From NCBI GenBank assembly GCA_023846275.1, contig CM043874.1, forward strand, positions 27,873,630 through 27,937,629: 64,000 bases of DNA. Reading direction: 5' to 3'. A program made the translations under genes and the position numbers. Under the pieces are notes generated by a model that was not told where the DNA came from, did not search any database, and was given only the letters and a program-made list of their open reading frames with translations. This document shows, one piece after another, positions 1 to 13,599 of this stretch. This stretch comes from Vanilla planifolia (Eukaryota; Streptophyta; Magnoliopsida; Asparagales; Orchidaceae). Position 1 is the stretch's first letter. Each line of letters opens with the position of its first letter.

Positions 1-1560
1 AAAGAGGCTTTATATGGATCACTTGGGTTTGAAAAAACTTTTTAGTGCTACCCTGATCATCTTTAAAACTATTGATTTCAATGAGTTTGTGGAAAAAATT
101 GGAACAATTGAACAAGAACCAGAAATCTTTAAAGCTTGCAGGGAAAAAATTATGAAAAAAGGAACCTTTATTGACAAAGAGCTCGAATCCCTTTAAGAAG
201 ATTTTTTTAAAAAAAACAAGTAAGATGTAAGAGATGTTTAGAGTGCTACCAACTTATTCAGTAAGTCTCAAGTGCTTACAGTAAAAATTTGGACACATAA
301 CCTAGTAGGAAGGAACCTTAATGTGAAAAATGTAACAAATTTCACCATGGGACTTGTTGGTCCAAGAGGGGTGGCAAAGTCAAGAGCTAATACATTTTCC
401 TAAAGCTTGTCATCATATGATATGAAAGAGGATTCTTCTCTATTGAGCCTCAGTTGTTGTGTTAATAAAAGCTGCAGAAGCACCTTAGCAACATTAGGGA
501 GCATAAGATGGCACAAGACCATGCAATGAGTTGTCAACCTAAGGTTTATGTCATTGCCTAATAAGATACCTCTCATTCAATAGATGTGATGATAGGTATG
601 GTCCTCTTTCAACAACTTTCAATAGCTATTTTATTTTACATTGGTGCCACACATTCTTTCATATCTGTGTGTGTGTCTGTACGTTATTAATTGATTATTG
701 AATTAAATTAAATGAGTAAGTCTTTATTTGTAGAAAAAGTGTCGAAAGTAAATTTTTACTGAATACATTTATTTGAGAAGCAATAGAAATGACAGGAAAG
801 TAGTTTCTTATTAAGGGTCTTATCCTACCTTTATATGAATTTGATATCAATTTGGGCATGGATTAGCTAATTAAACACCAAGAAATTATTGATTACATAG
901 AAAAGATAATTATATTGATTACCTTAGATGGAGTGGAAGTGGGATTCTTTGGTAAAGGAAGTGGAATCTAATTTATCTTCATGCTTATGGCTTTAAAAAT
1001 GTTGAGGAAAAGTAGTGAAGATTTTTTCTTATCCATTGTATTTTTTTGATAAAAACTTATTTGATCCTTAAGATGTTCTAATGATTTGTGGATATTTGGA
1101 TATTTTTCATGAATGATTGCTTGGCTTACATCTTGATAAAGATATTGAGTTTGAAATTTAATTAGTACTAAAAGATGAGCGTGTATCCAGAGCACCATGA
1201 TTGGCTCTTGTACATTTGGTAGAAGTGAAACTATAAATTCAAGACCTAGTGGATAGATTCACCTTAGTGTGTCGCTATGGGGTACAACCATTCTATTTTT
1301 TAAAAAGAAAGATGTCAATCAACAAATTTGTAAAGGCTACCATAAATCAAATAGTTAACCACTAAAGATAAACACCCATTACAAAGAATTGATGATGTGT
1401 TTGACCAATTGTAGAGTGTTATAGTATTCACTAAGATTGACTTGAGATTGGGATTTCAATAATTAAAAATCAAGTAGATGTGTCTTAGGTTTATCAAAAT
1501 AGAATGGTTGTTATCCAAAGATTTGATTTTAACCTCACTTTGAAAGCTAATTATTTTGAA
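1..1560 (+). mobile_element. Ty3/gypsy retrotransposon relic: gag end, protease, start of RT
   Basis: A broken copy of a Ty3/gypsy polyprotein, entering from the left edge. A 60-residue open stretch (14-196) fits the C-terminal half of a plant gag domain. A retropepsin-like segment follows: the flap around the active site reads ILFYIGATHSFIS at 628-666, where the family normally has DTG or DSG, so the catalytic Asp and Thr are both lost. A second protease segment (EFDINLGMD, then IKHQEIIDYIEK) lies at 837-963 with one in-frame stop. The N-terminal fingers of the RT are readable at about 1230-1530, including HPLQRIDDVFDQL and VFTKIDLRLGF, split by stops and a frame change. The order gag-PR-RT and the motif spacing are those of plant Ty3/gypsy elements. 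No RNase H or integrase follows, so the copy is truncated at about 1.55 kb. Confidence 0.8.
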
Positions 1561-2541
1561 TGTTTTCCTTATGGATTCTACCATCTTCCAAATTTTTGTC
1601 TCCCTAAAATATGATTTCCCGTTCCCCTTTATAAGTGATAAGTGGTTTAGTTCTAATTAGGGACCATTCAATTGGACCACCCAGCACTTCCATGAAATAA
1701 TGGTTTAGGGAAATGATTCCTCTCATACTTGTCATGGCACAAAACTACACAACATGACTGACTAATAGCAAAAATTGAGTTTTAGAAATACTCGTTAGAA
1801 AGGTTCATGTTAGGTTGATTGCTAAAGACATTACTGTCGATCTCTTTTGATGTCAAAATGGTCTTCAATGTCCTACTTTGACACACTAGATAGTCAATGT
1901 CTGATGTTTGTTTTTTTTTTCATTTATTACTATCATCAAATGCCCTTTGCTCATTTCCAATCACTTATTCTTTACTTCAAATATTATGAAAAAGTGTGTT
2001 CTCACCAGCTTCATCATTTGCTTATTCATAATAAAATGTTAAAATTCTTGTGGTATAATATAAAGAACAATAAAATAATTTTATTGCCATAATTATAATA
2101 TAATTTGAGCATATGATATTCTAAACAAAGTACAATGTGCCACTTTTCTAAGAGCATCAGCTACAAAATGTAGATACATAGGACACAAATGATATTTGAT
2201 GTTCATATTAATGAACTACTTGACAATATAATGTCTTTGAGTCTAATATCATAAAAATGAAGTAAAAATGAAAAATTCTATCATATAAAAGATTCTAAGA
2301 TCAATAGAAATTAAAATATGTAGCAATCAACCATTATATCCAAATACATAAAATTACTCATATACATTATGTCGATAATCACCTCCAAAGCATTATGATA
2401 TCATCATAAAATAAGATTATACCATGTTAATGTACTCAACATCTTGGTTTGGATATTATTAGAGTTTTAGGATCTCAACCTTTTTCTTAATTATGACATC
2501 AATTCTAGCATCATCATTGTATCCTTATTAGATGTTGAGCA
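1561..2541. other. AT-rich DNA, no recognisable feature
   Basis: I see no coding motif here. The 81-codon open frame at 1847-2092 is rich in Phe, Tyr and His, as expected from chance translation of AT-rich DNA, and matches nothing I know. Confidence 0.5.
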
Positions 2542-3437
2542 TGTTGGAACTATATTACTTCAGTTTAATATGGCTTTGGTATTTTGGTCATATTTTTTAG
2601 TTTGTAATCTAATTTTTAAGTGATGTTTGATTTGTTGGAAAGCTAAGAGGAAGATCTACAAATCTCTTTTTTGAAAAATCTTGAGCAAACCTTAGGGAAA
2701 ACTTCATCTAACAAATGTCTAGTAACTTGCCTATATTTTATATTTTTTTCATGAATGTCCTTTAGTGCCACACCTTGGTTTTATATTTTTTTCAATCCTT
2801 GGCATCCTATGTATATCATGGACAACCTAAATGTATGGTATGCCTTCATATATTCTATTTATTATGTTGTTTGCTTGAGTTTTGTGCTTGTGAAAGTTTT
2901 AAGAAAAATTTCCATGTCTTGATGGTTCAACTAGACTCTAGGAGGGGGTTGGTGATGCCCAAGAAATGAAATTTCATTATTAAGTTATCAAGGTTTCAAT
3001 AAGTGTTTCTCCAAATATTCTTATCTATTTTATGAGTGTTGTTACTTTCTTTGTTGCTTTTTCCTTTTCTTTCCTTTTGCTTTTAGTTTTTGTGATTGAT
3101 AGTTGTATGTTGTTTATCTCTTGATTTTGTTATTTTCACATGTTTAATCTTCCATTTTTATTTATTATTTCCTTTATTACAATTATGTTGTAGCTTTCTC
3201 CATATTCTTCTTTTATTTCATGGAGGACTTTGGTGCCTAGTGTAAAGAGATAGCTTCTATATTATCTTATTTATATTGGTCCTCCTTGTTGAGAACTATT
3301 GTGGTCTAAGAACCTTGTGATTTTCTTGAATTTTTTAATAATTTTTTAGTTTTCTCTTGATATAATTGTGAGCAAAGGACCATTTAAATAAGAGATTGCA
3401 AATATGTGTTGTGACCTACATTAGTTGGTATTACAAC
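2542..3437 (+). repeat. Possible LTR followed by a tRNA-Met-type primer-binding site
   Basis: A segment starting TGTTGGAAC (2542) and ending CTACA (3420) is followed after five bases by TGGTATTACAAC (3426-3437), then ATGGTC. This resembles the plant retrotransposon primer-binding site TGGTATCAGAGC, complementary to initiator tRNA-Met, a few bases after an LTR ending in CA. The LTR would be about 880 bp. No matching second LTR and no clear gag or pol follow, so the boundaries are tentative. Confidence 0.35.
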
Positions 3438-4900
3438 ATGGTCTAATCAAGGCATATGCATCTTGTACAAATACATGATTTACTCAACATGCATTGCTTT
3501 TCTTAGTTTTTGTTATTTTTCTGGTTGTTTTCACTATGAGCATAAAGTGCAAAAAACTATGGTTTTCAAAATATCAATTTGCTTGGTGACACACTAGATT
3601 TGTTTATACAACTACTTAATTTATCACCATTAGAAATATTACAAGTCAATAGTAGGGTACATATATGTCTACATCTGTATAGCCAAACGTGTTCCACAGA
3701 CCTTAAGTATATCCCTAAAATACATATCAAACTATCATTTGGTTCACCATACCAAAATGATTGATCACTTAACATACTTGTTTGAAGCTACAGAGTTTGT
3801 ATGATCATAATATAGTGATCAAGGAAAATTGGGAGCATGTAGTTGTATTTGCCTAATGCAAGTATCCTTATCTTTTTGTTCCATGTTTAATGGAGAGACT
3901 AGATGAATAGTATCATAACAACATTTAAAATTAAAACAGCTTCATATGATGAGCTGAAGGTTAGGATGAGGATAGATAAATTTTATATTTGGCATGGAGT
4001 AAATCATACCAATATGATTAGGAACCCTTTGAATAATGAATTTTCATGATTGTATACAGCTCCTATGAAATCATTATCATCCAAAGCACCACAATTGTAA
4101 ATAGTGCTGCGTGAGTCCTTAATGTATAAATACATTCTTCCAATGTGAAAATTTGAAGTTTTCAATGAATAGTTATGGGACACCAATAATTGAAATATTA
4201 TCTATTTTGATGGTGAAATTCATTTTGTAATCTGAAAAGGTACTATCACTGGATTTAAGCATCATCTTAATGTTCCCCTAGAATGATCAACTTGTGTGTC
4301 TTGTATGATGAGCAGATATATAGCAATCTAGCTTTTTTTCATGTGTACATTGCCTTACTTTGAGGTGGGATATTAAGGTCATCACAAGTGAGTGATTTAT
4401 TCAATTTCCTTACTAATCTTGTGAGGACTCAAGCGACTTTATTTCCTTTCTTATATGTCACTTTCCAAATTACTGAGAGAAGTGAATCTACCATCTTAAC
4501 TCCCAGGATGAGAATAATGATTCTCTAATGAGACATTAAGCTTCCTTGAATCATTCTATATAATGAAACGTAGTCAAGTTCAATCTCAATATTGGTGTTT
4601 GACTACAATTATTAAGCTGGAGTAAGCCTTTCCCAATACATGACAAATATTCCTCTATTATCAAACACTTACCAACTGGATAAGAAACTATGTAATATTA
4701 CATTCATGATCTCTGATGATAACTTTCTCATAAGGAAATGAGGTTCTTATCCTTTATTTTCTTTCAAAAAACCATATAGTTAGAACTTATTTTGAAGCAT
4801 ACCCTTTAGCTTTGGATTGGCTCTTAAAAATTAGATATTAATCCCTGCATTTTATTTATACCTTTTGTAGCTAACCAAAGTAATATTTGCTTCTACAACT
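3438..4900. other. Unassigned DNA downstream of the possible LTR
   Basis: No domain could be read in any frame. If the primer-binding site at 3426 is real, this should be the internal region of that element, but it is too decayed to identify. The opposite-strand open frames at 3566-3775 and 3579-3764 overlap each other and match nothing known. Confidence 0.4.
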
Positions 4901-7900
4901 AACTTTACATTTTTGTAATTAACATAGCCAACATGTAATTTTATATTATTACACCTTTAAGTATTGGTTGTCCTAGATAGGACATGATTGATCAAAGTAT
5001 ATCCAATATCTTAACTTTTTTGTGCTAAGTTCATGCATGCTATTATAATTAATTTAGCTAGATTATGTTTGCCCATACTTAAGGTAAAGTCCATTAGTTA
5101 TGAAGTTTGGTTGACCATGCTCCCCTTATTGAACCAATTGTAAGAGAGAGAAACCTAAGTGGCATGAATTTATCCAAATAAGAAACCTAAATGGCAATTT
5201 ACTTGGATTGAATTGGAATTTTAATTTACATTGTGCTTAAGAAATGTAATTGGATTTTGAAAATCTTATTTGTTAGCTACACATGGAACCTTAAATCTTT
5301 GAGTTATAGCCAACCTAGAATTGGTAAGGTGGTGACTTAAATTAAAGTTAAGAACAGGAAAATTGTATGAAAGCTTGATTCCATTGTAGCCATTTATCCA
5401 TTGAAAAGGTTTATTGATAGGTGGTGTGCCTTGGTATTTAGGCCTTAGTAGTTGCCCTTTCTTGAGTTTCATATCTTGACTCTAAGAAAAGAGGCCAAAC
5501 TTGAGAAAAGGAAGAGAAGGAAGCTTAGCCATTAGCAAATGGAGTAGGTGATGATCTCAAAACTTGAAGATAGAAGAAGATCCCTTTAGAGTAGTTCTCT
5601 ACATGGCTAAAGGTAGAATGAACTTCAAGATTATACATTTAAGTGTAGTTAAATGTAGGTGTATGAATTGGCTATATGCTAAGAGATGCATGTGATAATA
5701 TTAAAATGTATTCATTTTATGATTGCTAATCATTCTTTTCATGAACTCTTTAATAAGAAGAAAATCCTTTAACTAAGACTTGAGATTAATTGCTAAGTGC
5801 ATGTTTTATTAAAATATGAAGTTTTGTTAAATTAGGGTTTTTAGAATAATTGATTTTATATATTGAGATCTCTATATAGCTTCATTTTAAATTATGAGAT
5901 TTGGCATGATTATTATTAGTAACACCTTACCATTGATTTGAATGTTCTAATTTCGTCCCATTATGTTTTAACCACATTGAAATTGCATGGAACTATGAAT
6001 CAAACCCATACTATGATGGAAACCATGATCTTAAAATAGCTTTTTTTGGAATAATTTATGAACTAATATCAAATATGAAGCAAGCTTTTTTCTTTCCAAA
6101 ATTACTAAGGTTTCATACTACATGTGCAAAAGTTCTATAATGTAATCTAAATATTTGGTTATAAGAGGTATCATTCTTTCATATGATATTTTGGCTTTGA
6201 CATGATAACATGATTCTTCAATTTAAAACATGACATAATGATGATAAGCATGCTTAGACACATGAAACCATGATAAGAAAGTTGAGAAAAAAATATTTTT
6301 ATAATTGAACCTAGAATAAGATATGGACACTATAATAAAAACTTTAAACTTAGCTAAACCTTATGTCTCTTATGACCATGCATTTCCTTTGCTCAGTTAT
6401 GCTTGAGAAGCTTGCAACATGGCTTAGCTCAACTTAGGCTTTTAGTGGACTAGATGGCCTCTAAGGTGAGATGTAGTCTTTAGTATCTAGTTGAAGAACT
6501 TATAAGGACTTGTCTTTAAGCCTTGGAGGAAGGCTATGTAGGTTAAAGTTTTTGGGAGGCTTGCAAGGGTGAGGTGGGTTTTGGCTAAGTATATTTAAGG
6601 TTGAGAACTAGTTAGAATTGCAACCAAAATCATGACCTTGAGGTAAATCCTTAGACTTGTTTCACATTTTGGGACACTTTTGTGTGAACTTTAAGAAGGG
6701 ATTATTAAATATGTTATGACTCAAGTAGCATGAGGTAATGGGTTAATGTTGGTTTTAAGCTTCAATTAGATGCAAATAAGACATGTCTATCTTTAGTTTA
6801 GACTTTAAGTCTTAGGTTGTAAGAAACAAAATCTTAAGGGTTGGTCTTAAGATTAACCTGATTAACACGTGATGAGCCATGTGCATGCTATGGTTAAGGC
6901 CTTAAGATAAAGAAGCCCTCAAATAAAGCTTTGGATAAGGATTGGAGAGCTCAATTTTGGCCTTAAAGTCAGATGCTATGCTTAATAAAGGCGATTAATT
7001 TTCCTTGTGATGTGAGTTAAGTTCTAGTCATTGCTTAATTATGGATAAGATATTAAGTAATCTTATTTAATCTCTTAAGCCATTAGATGGCACCTTAGAC
7101 AATAGTTTATGGAATTGTGTGTCTTAAAAGACACTTTTTGGATGAGCACAATGGTTTAAGTTTGATCAAGTGTCATAAGAGACACCGGTGGATCTTATGT
7201 GAACCCAAGATATAATGATTAAATAAAAGTTGATAAATATGGATAAGGGTAAAAGCCAAGGATGTGGACTTGAGTAAAAGCTCAAAGGTAATTTAATAAG
7301 TAGAGTGGTCCTTAAAAGGATCCCATATAATGCTAAGGACAAAGACAAATTAGTTAATTATTATTTAATAATTGCAGCGTACCCCAGATAGATAGTTTAA
7401 GGTTTAGAAAAAACTTTAAAGCACAACACATTATAATTAAATTTCTTAAATGATAAAGTTAAGGTTTAAACAAAACCTTATGATACCTAAGATAATAGAT
7501 AGATAACTCAAATAACTGATAAAGTGTGAGGAAACCCTATGAAAAATTTAAGAAATTTATGATAATAGGATGGATCAATGGTATTGTGTCAAGTAAGATG
7601 ATATTGATGAAGATATGACTTTTAGGTATAGTGTAACTTAGATTTGGGCCCTCAAGCTATGTGATTGTCATGTCTTAGGAAAGAGTGCCAAATTTTTCAT
7701 CAATTGTTTATGTGATTGGCATGTCTCGAATGAGATTGTGAGATTCTTGATTAGATATTTATTTGATTGGCATGTTTCAAATGATAGTGCAAATTCTTGA
7801 TAACATCTTTATCTAATTGGTATGTCTTAAACTAGAGTGTTGGATCCTTGATTAGATGTTTATGTGATTGGCATATTTTGAATGACTTGATTAAAGCCTT

Positions 7901-8330
7901 TTGTGATTTGGGCTTGGTAGGAGCACCAAAGTGCCAGTGAGACACTGAGAATCTAATGGGTTGTATCATAATCTTATGCATTTGTCTAGTTTAAAGTAGT
8001 AGTCTAACATTTATTTGCATGACAATAATGATCATGATATTAATTACAATTTACTTCATAGATTTCTTATAGTACTTTGTATTTATATGTTATTTTTGTA
8101 GTATAACTTGGGGATTTCCTATAGATCTCTAGCTCACGCCCCTTTATTTCTACATATAGGATCAAGGAGACAAGTACATGCTTAGGAGCTAGAGATTAGG
8201 TTGACTTGTTGATCATTTAGTGGTTCACCAATTTTATTTTTATACTTTTCCAATTATTTTGGCTATTCAAGTTGCCTTGTAGGTATTTTAATTGTTTTAA
8301 TATACGTGTTCAAAGGTTTAAGATAAAAAA
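4900..8330 (+). repeat. Decayed LTR-like region, probably Ty3/gypsy
   Basis: Long AT-rich stretch without coding motifs. Near its right end a C-rich block (AGCTCACGCCCCTTTATTTC, 8131-8150) is followed by an AAGGAGACAAGTACATG-like segment. Plant chromovirus LTRs often have such a GCTCACCCC block near their 3' end. The local tandem repeat at 7658-7890 also suits a long LTR. The left limit is uncertain, and 5.5-7.1 kb shows patchy similarity to the reverse complement of 36.6-38.9 kb. The call is an inference from composition and short motifs. Confidence 0.3.
7658..7890 (+). repeat. Tandem repeat, about 50-bp period, about 4.5 copies
   Basis: Copies begin with TATGTGATTGGCATGT-like sequence at 7658, 7709, 7760, 7810 and 7861, so the spacing is 50-51 bp. 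Each continues with a variable middle and then TTCTTGATTAGATATT-like sequence. The copies are diverged by point changes but keep their length, which points to an old minisatellite, probably inside a decayed LTR. Confidence 0.85.
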
Positions 8331-9169
8331 GGAAAAAGTATATTTACAAAAAAAGCGACATTCATATTTAAGCACAAAAAATCTTTTCTGAAATATTTTG
8401 TTTCATTTTTCTTTTGGGAGTCATAAACATGTGTGTTAATTAGATAATGACAGTAGTAATGTCTAGCCTACTGAGTAAGCTAAGGTTTAGTATTTATTTC
8501 TACTTGAGTGATAATTAATACCTTTATTACTATTATAGCAACTTTTTAAAGACATTGTGTTGTATGCTAGAGGGATGGGCTCAGAGGTGATAAAAGCAAT
8601 GGAACTTTTTAAATCAGGTGTGAGCAAGAAAACTTTTTTGGCAAGATCCTTGGGACTTCCTATCCAAGATACACTCCTCTCTCTTACTAAGTAAATTTGG
8701 TGCACAATTTTGGCATTGTGGGCCTTCTTTTATGACAAATCCAAGTGAACTCATCACCCCTAATTGCTTCTTTCTTAAGGAGATGGGTTCATTTGAATCT
8801 CCTCATCAATTAAAAAAACTCCAATCAATGATGAACTAGGGATCATCTTCAATAGTAATGATGTCTCCAAAATAACAGCTCTTTTCAAACTTATGGTTAT
8901 TAGAAAGTTCTTACAAAGTAGACTTGACATAGAGGAATTGTGAGTAGAAATCTGAAAAGTTTTTTCGCTAGATCCATTGTTGTGAGTTTGTTGAATAATA
9001 GGCATGTGCACTTAAGATTATCATAGGAATTAGAATAAATTAGATGTTAGATGCATATAATTTGAATAATCTAATCTTTTAGGTGAGGCTCCTCAAATGT
9101 TGTGCATCAATGCTAAAACCTTGCAAGCTCTTGTGTTAATCTCAAAATAGCACCTTCCAATACACTTGA

Positions 9170-9450
9170 TCAACAAGTAGGCCCTCTTCACAACTACATC
9201 TATGGTCATCAATTATTAAAAGGTAGATGCTACAACAATCAATTTAACTTTGCCCCATGTGGCTTGGATCTGTATTGAAGTAGATCTTGCCAAAGAGCTC
9301 CCTTTAAGGATTAGAATTTCCAAAAAAGCTTAGGACCAAAAATGGATTCTATGACAAATTTGAGTATGAAAATCCTCTCAATTACTATCTAAACTATTGC
9401 AAACAAGGGTGAAAGCTTCATCCTTCTAATACAAGAAATGGGAAAGTTGA
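9170..9450 (+). pseudogene. LINE ORF1 remnant (DUF4283 / zinc-knuckle-like region)
   Basis: Translation gives QVGPLHN, then a frame change to LTLPHVAWICIEVDLAKELP and RIRISKKA, then EYENPLNYYLNYCKQG. This follows the plant LINE ORF1 pattern in which a DUF4283-type nucleic-acid-binding domain ends in an 'ARVCVEIDL..LP..I' segment and leads into a CCHC knuckle ('Y..LP.FC..CG..GH'). Here the first knuckle Cys is replaced by Tyr. ORF1 proteins bind LINE RNA in the ribonucleoprotein particle. The remnant probably extends left toward 8.7 kb. Confidence 0.6.
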
Positions 9451-9979
9451 GACTATTCTAACTAGTCAAGTAGTAAGCAATGTGAAACCACATACTATGG
9501 TCAAAGTCAATGTTGGAAACCAGAGGTTGGACAATAATAAAAAATTATAGTGGAAAATTAAAGGTAATGAAATTATGAAGGGTAGGATAGAAGGATTCCT
9601 TAGCAAGGAACACCCTCTAACAACCAAAAGAAATACATAATTTACTAAATCCCCACATCATAATATAGTACATCAGCCCATAACCAAAGAACCTAATTAT
9701 GCTATGAATCATCTCTTTGATGACCATAGGATAAAATTTTTCAATGACATAATGGAGAGAAAAATGAACAATATCAATCTAACAAGGAAGATTGGAAGGA
9801 TGATAAGCTCTAACAACAAGTAGGCATTTAATCACTCAAAAAACGTTACTCAAGATCAATAAGAAAAGCAAAGTCTCTCAAGCACTTAGATGGACATGGT
9901 TGGCTTTATAGTGATCACCAATAAGTCAAAGAGAAAAATTAATAAAAGGAATATAAAGATAGTGAATAGACCTTAAAAG

Positions 9980-10720
9980 CTAAAAGAAGCCTTCATATAT
10001 CTCAAAATGCTAATAATGTGGTTTGTGACAAATAATATCTTGATGTGGGACAACAAGAGGGTTGCCAGCATGATAGCTATTTCTTGTCTTAAGAATATGA
10101 TCAAACTACACAAAATAAAGTTAAGTACATTATTAGAACCTTTTTGAATAACAGAATGATGGACATCCTCCATAGAAGACTAAAGTTTGACTACTACAAG
10201 AGCTATATCTCCACCAAAATATGGGTGTTTTGGCTTTAGGACTTCTAATATAAAATAATCAAGAATGAGGACTAATGTATGCACATGGTGATAGAGCGTA
10301 ATAAGCAAATGATGTGTTACTCATTTATGTATTCCAAATGCTCCTTTATCAATAAAAAGGGATATTTATAAGGATTTTAAAATGATGATAGAGACCAATT
10401 ACCTTCCCTAGATGGTTAGAGGCAAACTTTAATGTCATTATCAACGTTGAGGAATCAAATGGTTATTATTCACCCAATCTGGGTCCTCTTATCAAATTCA
10501 ATGATTATTTACATGAATGTATAATTTAGAGTTTAATTTTAAGGGTAATAAGTTCACATGGTTTGGTAACAAAAAAGAGAAGTAGGTTTAGAAATGACTA
10601 AATAGAGCTCTAGTGAATCAAGACTAGCTCAAAGCTTTTCTTAATACAATAGTTCAATATTTAAATGAGGCTTCATTAGACCATTACACACTATTGATTC
10701 TTTTTCCAACAACAATAAAA
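9980..10720 (+). pseudogene. LINE endonuclease domain remnant
   Basis: Short conserved blocks of the exonuclease-endonuclease-phosphatase fold of plant LINEs are readable. KIWVFW lies near 10218, then the core 'Y.KC......L' region near 10330, a PWMVRGK-like segment (normally PWLVGGDFNVI) near 10420, and FNFKGNKFTWFGNKK at about 10530-10575. NRALVNQDWLKAF-like sequence follows (Trp replaced by a stop) and then a LDHYTL block corresponding to SDHCPI. This domain nicks target DNA to prime reverse transcription. Several stops and frame changes are present. Confidence 0.75.
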
Positions 10721-11279
10721 TCTAAGCTATGACAATTTAGATTCCAAAATGTTTGGACTGAAAGATCGAAATTCCTACCAATGCTTCATCGGTTACTTAG
10801 AATTGGAGTTTATTAATTGATAGGTTAGTAATAAGGGTCTAGCATACAAGCTAAAGTGACTTAAAAGCCTACCTTAAAGAATGTAATAAAACTCATTTTG
10901 GTAATATATTTTAGAATATTAAAAAGAAAAAAAGAAAGTTAAGGTGATAGAAAAAAATTCCAAGGGTTATAGGATACATTTTCAAGGTTGGAACTGACCA
11001 AAGCCTAGAATCAATTGATCATGGCAACTAAAATGGAGGAGTTGTATTGGTGCTAGAAAGTAGGAAAAAAGTTGCTAAAGGATGGTTTTAAAATGGTAGT
11101 TGGTTCTTAAATGATGATTTAATTGGCAAATCTATGGTTGATTACTTTAATTATCACTAGTATGTTATTCCCTGTAGGTAAAATGGTGAAGTGCTTTGCT
11201 TTATTCATCCTTGTTTTCATAGAAAGTAATTAGCCACTAATTCAACCAACTACTAAAGAATAAATAAAATAAACTATTT

Positions 11280-12560
11280 TTAAAATGGATTCTTTTGGTC
11301 TTGGACCAAATGAGGTTAATTATTTTATTACAAACAATGTTGGTCCATAATCAAGATAATGTGTTTGAAGTAATCAATGACTTTCTTGTTGGTAGGTAGA
11401 GAATTTACTAGTGCCACTACATAATCTTCATTTCCAAGGTTGATTGCTCTTTAACTTTTGATGATTTTAAACCAATTTATATCTACAACTTTTTTGAGAA
11501 AATTCTAAGTTACTGGTAATAAGGTTATAAACTTTGCTACCCTCCCTCATCGCAATAGAGCAATCAACCTTTGTAAAGGAAAAGGAAATCACTAAAAATA
11601 TCTTTCCTTTACAAGAGCTAGTTGATGATTTAAATTACAAGATTAAAGGTAATAATTGTATTACCAGGCTTGACTTTAGAAAAGCATTTGACATCCTATA
11701 TTGGAATTTTCTTAGATAAGTACTGTTGGAGTTTCACTTCAGTAATACCTTTATTATTCTTATCATGAGCATATATAATAGAAGCCACCGTATGTTCATT
11801 ATTAGTGGCAAAGGCAAGGGTTTCTTCCAACTTACCCATGTGCTAAAGCAAGGTAATCCTCTATCCTCATCGGTTTTTCTCAAAGCAAATAAAAGATTAA
11901 GCAAAGGTTAAACGAACCTACATACACTAGGTAAGGAGAAATACTATGCTACTCCAAGTGGGTATTAACTCATCTCCCATTTGGTATTTATTGATAACTT
12001 TGCCCTCTTCTCAAGTGGTGATAAACACTCAATTAAAAACATAAAAATATTCCTCATTGAGCTCCAAAAAGTGTCAGGTTTTTAGATTCAAAAGAGTTTC
12101 TTTATTGGAAGTAAAAAAAGAAACTTAGGTAGGAGAATGGCATCAAGGATATATTGGGATTCAAACAACACTCCCTTATCTGGGAAGCACCTTATTCAAA
12201 GGTAAGAACATGTTAGCTCACTTTCAACATTGGCTTGAAAAAAAGCATAAGAAGATTATTGGTTAGAAGAAGAATTTCTCTCAATAAGAGGTAGGTTAGT
12301 TCTTTTAAGGCATGTCCTACAATCAATACCACTCTTCTCCTTAATGAAGTCAACTCTCCCTAATATGATTATTAATATAGTTGAAAATGTGATGAATAGA
12401 TTCCTTTGAGGGCACTATGATCCAAATAGCAACAACCATTGGGTAATTGGAAAACAATTAGCCACCTGTTGGAAGAAAATGGATTAGGGGTCAAGAAACT
12501 AAAAGAAGTAAAGGAAGCACATACCACCATGCTTTGTTTAAATGTGTACCTCAAACAACC
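11280..12560 (+). pseudogene. LINE reverse transcriptase remnant
   Basis: The RT fingers and palm are recognisable in order: DSFGLGPNEVNYF near 11288, TLLPSLIAIEQSTFV (11530-11575), ENIF.LQELVDDLNYKIKG (start near 11590), RLDFRKAFDILYWNFL (to about 11716), then FIISGKGKGFFQ and LKQGNPLSSSVF (to about 11880). In other plant LINEs these read 'APGPDGF', 'LIAPEQSAFV', 'KLDMSKAFDRVEWDFL' and 'VKQGDPLSPYLF'. The FADD catalytic block should fall near 11995; the sequence there gives an FALFSSGD-like string, so its acidic residues appear lost. The thumb and the zinc-binding (zf-RVT-like) region continue to about 12560. Confidence 0.85.
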
Positions 12561-13251
12561 TTTAGGCTAGATTGTAAAGTGACAAAAACCTCAATAAAAA
12601 AACATGACAAATCAAGCTCAGCTTCTTTGAAATTTATACAAAAAAGTATGCCCATCATATTGTAATTCAAACAAAAAAATTAACTCGAATGACTACACTT
12701 ATTGAATTCTCACCACGGATAGTAAATTCACCCAACACAACTTAGGAATAGCTCAAAAGTGAAAGTCTTATCCAAAAATCATGAAAAATAATCAAGAGTA
12801 GTTGGCTACCTCGTAAAATCTCCTTATTAAACAATCTATTTCCTTGATAACTTAAGAAAATTGAATTGTTAATTTGTAGACATGTCCTATCTACATATTT
12901 GAGAATTCTCAACTTTATGCCTTTATAGAATCTCCTAGGTCTGCACATGCATGAAACTAAATGGCTGTGAAGCCTGGCATCACACGTGTACAACTTAACA
13001 CCATTCATCAAATACTTTGACATGAGAGAAATTATTATCTCTTAAACTCTACAGCAAAGGTTGATTCAGGTGTCCTTCCATCTCTCGTTTGTTGATATGT
13101 TTGGAAAGTGGCATTTTCTAAATTATATGATGAGAAACTAATCTAGATGAGTACTCTAATTAATAAAGTTCACAATGATAGCTATATCATTTTCAAATTT
13201 AATCCAATAATGTAGAATAATTTAGTAGATCTTCAACTAATAAAAAATGGG

Positions 13252-13497
13252 TTGATTCCTCCATTTTATAAGATCAAATATAAAGTCACAAAAGTTGTTC
13301 AATGGACTCCCCCAATAATAGATTTTATCAAATTAAACGCTACTGAATTAGCCAATAGGAACCATAGCTTTGTTGGTTATGGTGATGTGATCAAAGACTA
13401 TTTGGGTAAAGCCATCAAAGCTTTCTCAATTTATATAAGATCTAAAGCAAATGTAGAAGCTGAGGTCATGGCAATTCTATTTAGAATTAGTCAATAG
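13252..13497 (+). pseudogene. RNase H-like domain of the LINE
   Basis: An 81-codon open stretch reads VQWTPPIIDFIKLNATELAN, then GYGDVIKDYLGKAIKAFSIY and ANVEAEVMAIL. It follows the plant LINE RNase H pattern 'W.PP..G..KLN.DG.......G.GGVIRD..G.....F......N..AEL.AL'. The first catalytic Asp of 'NTDG' is replaced (NATE), while the Glu of 'AEVMAI' is kept. The position after the RT and zf-RVT-like region is as expected. The domain removes RNA from the RNA-DNA hybrid. This copy is not expected to be active. Confidence 0.8.
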
Positions 13498-13599
13498 TTC
13501 AATCTTGATCCAAGGATACTCAGAAATTCCTTGGTTATGGCAAACCATTTTGCTTAATTGGCCAACAACTATCTGGATTTGATGGTGCCTAATTCAAAG

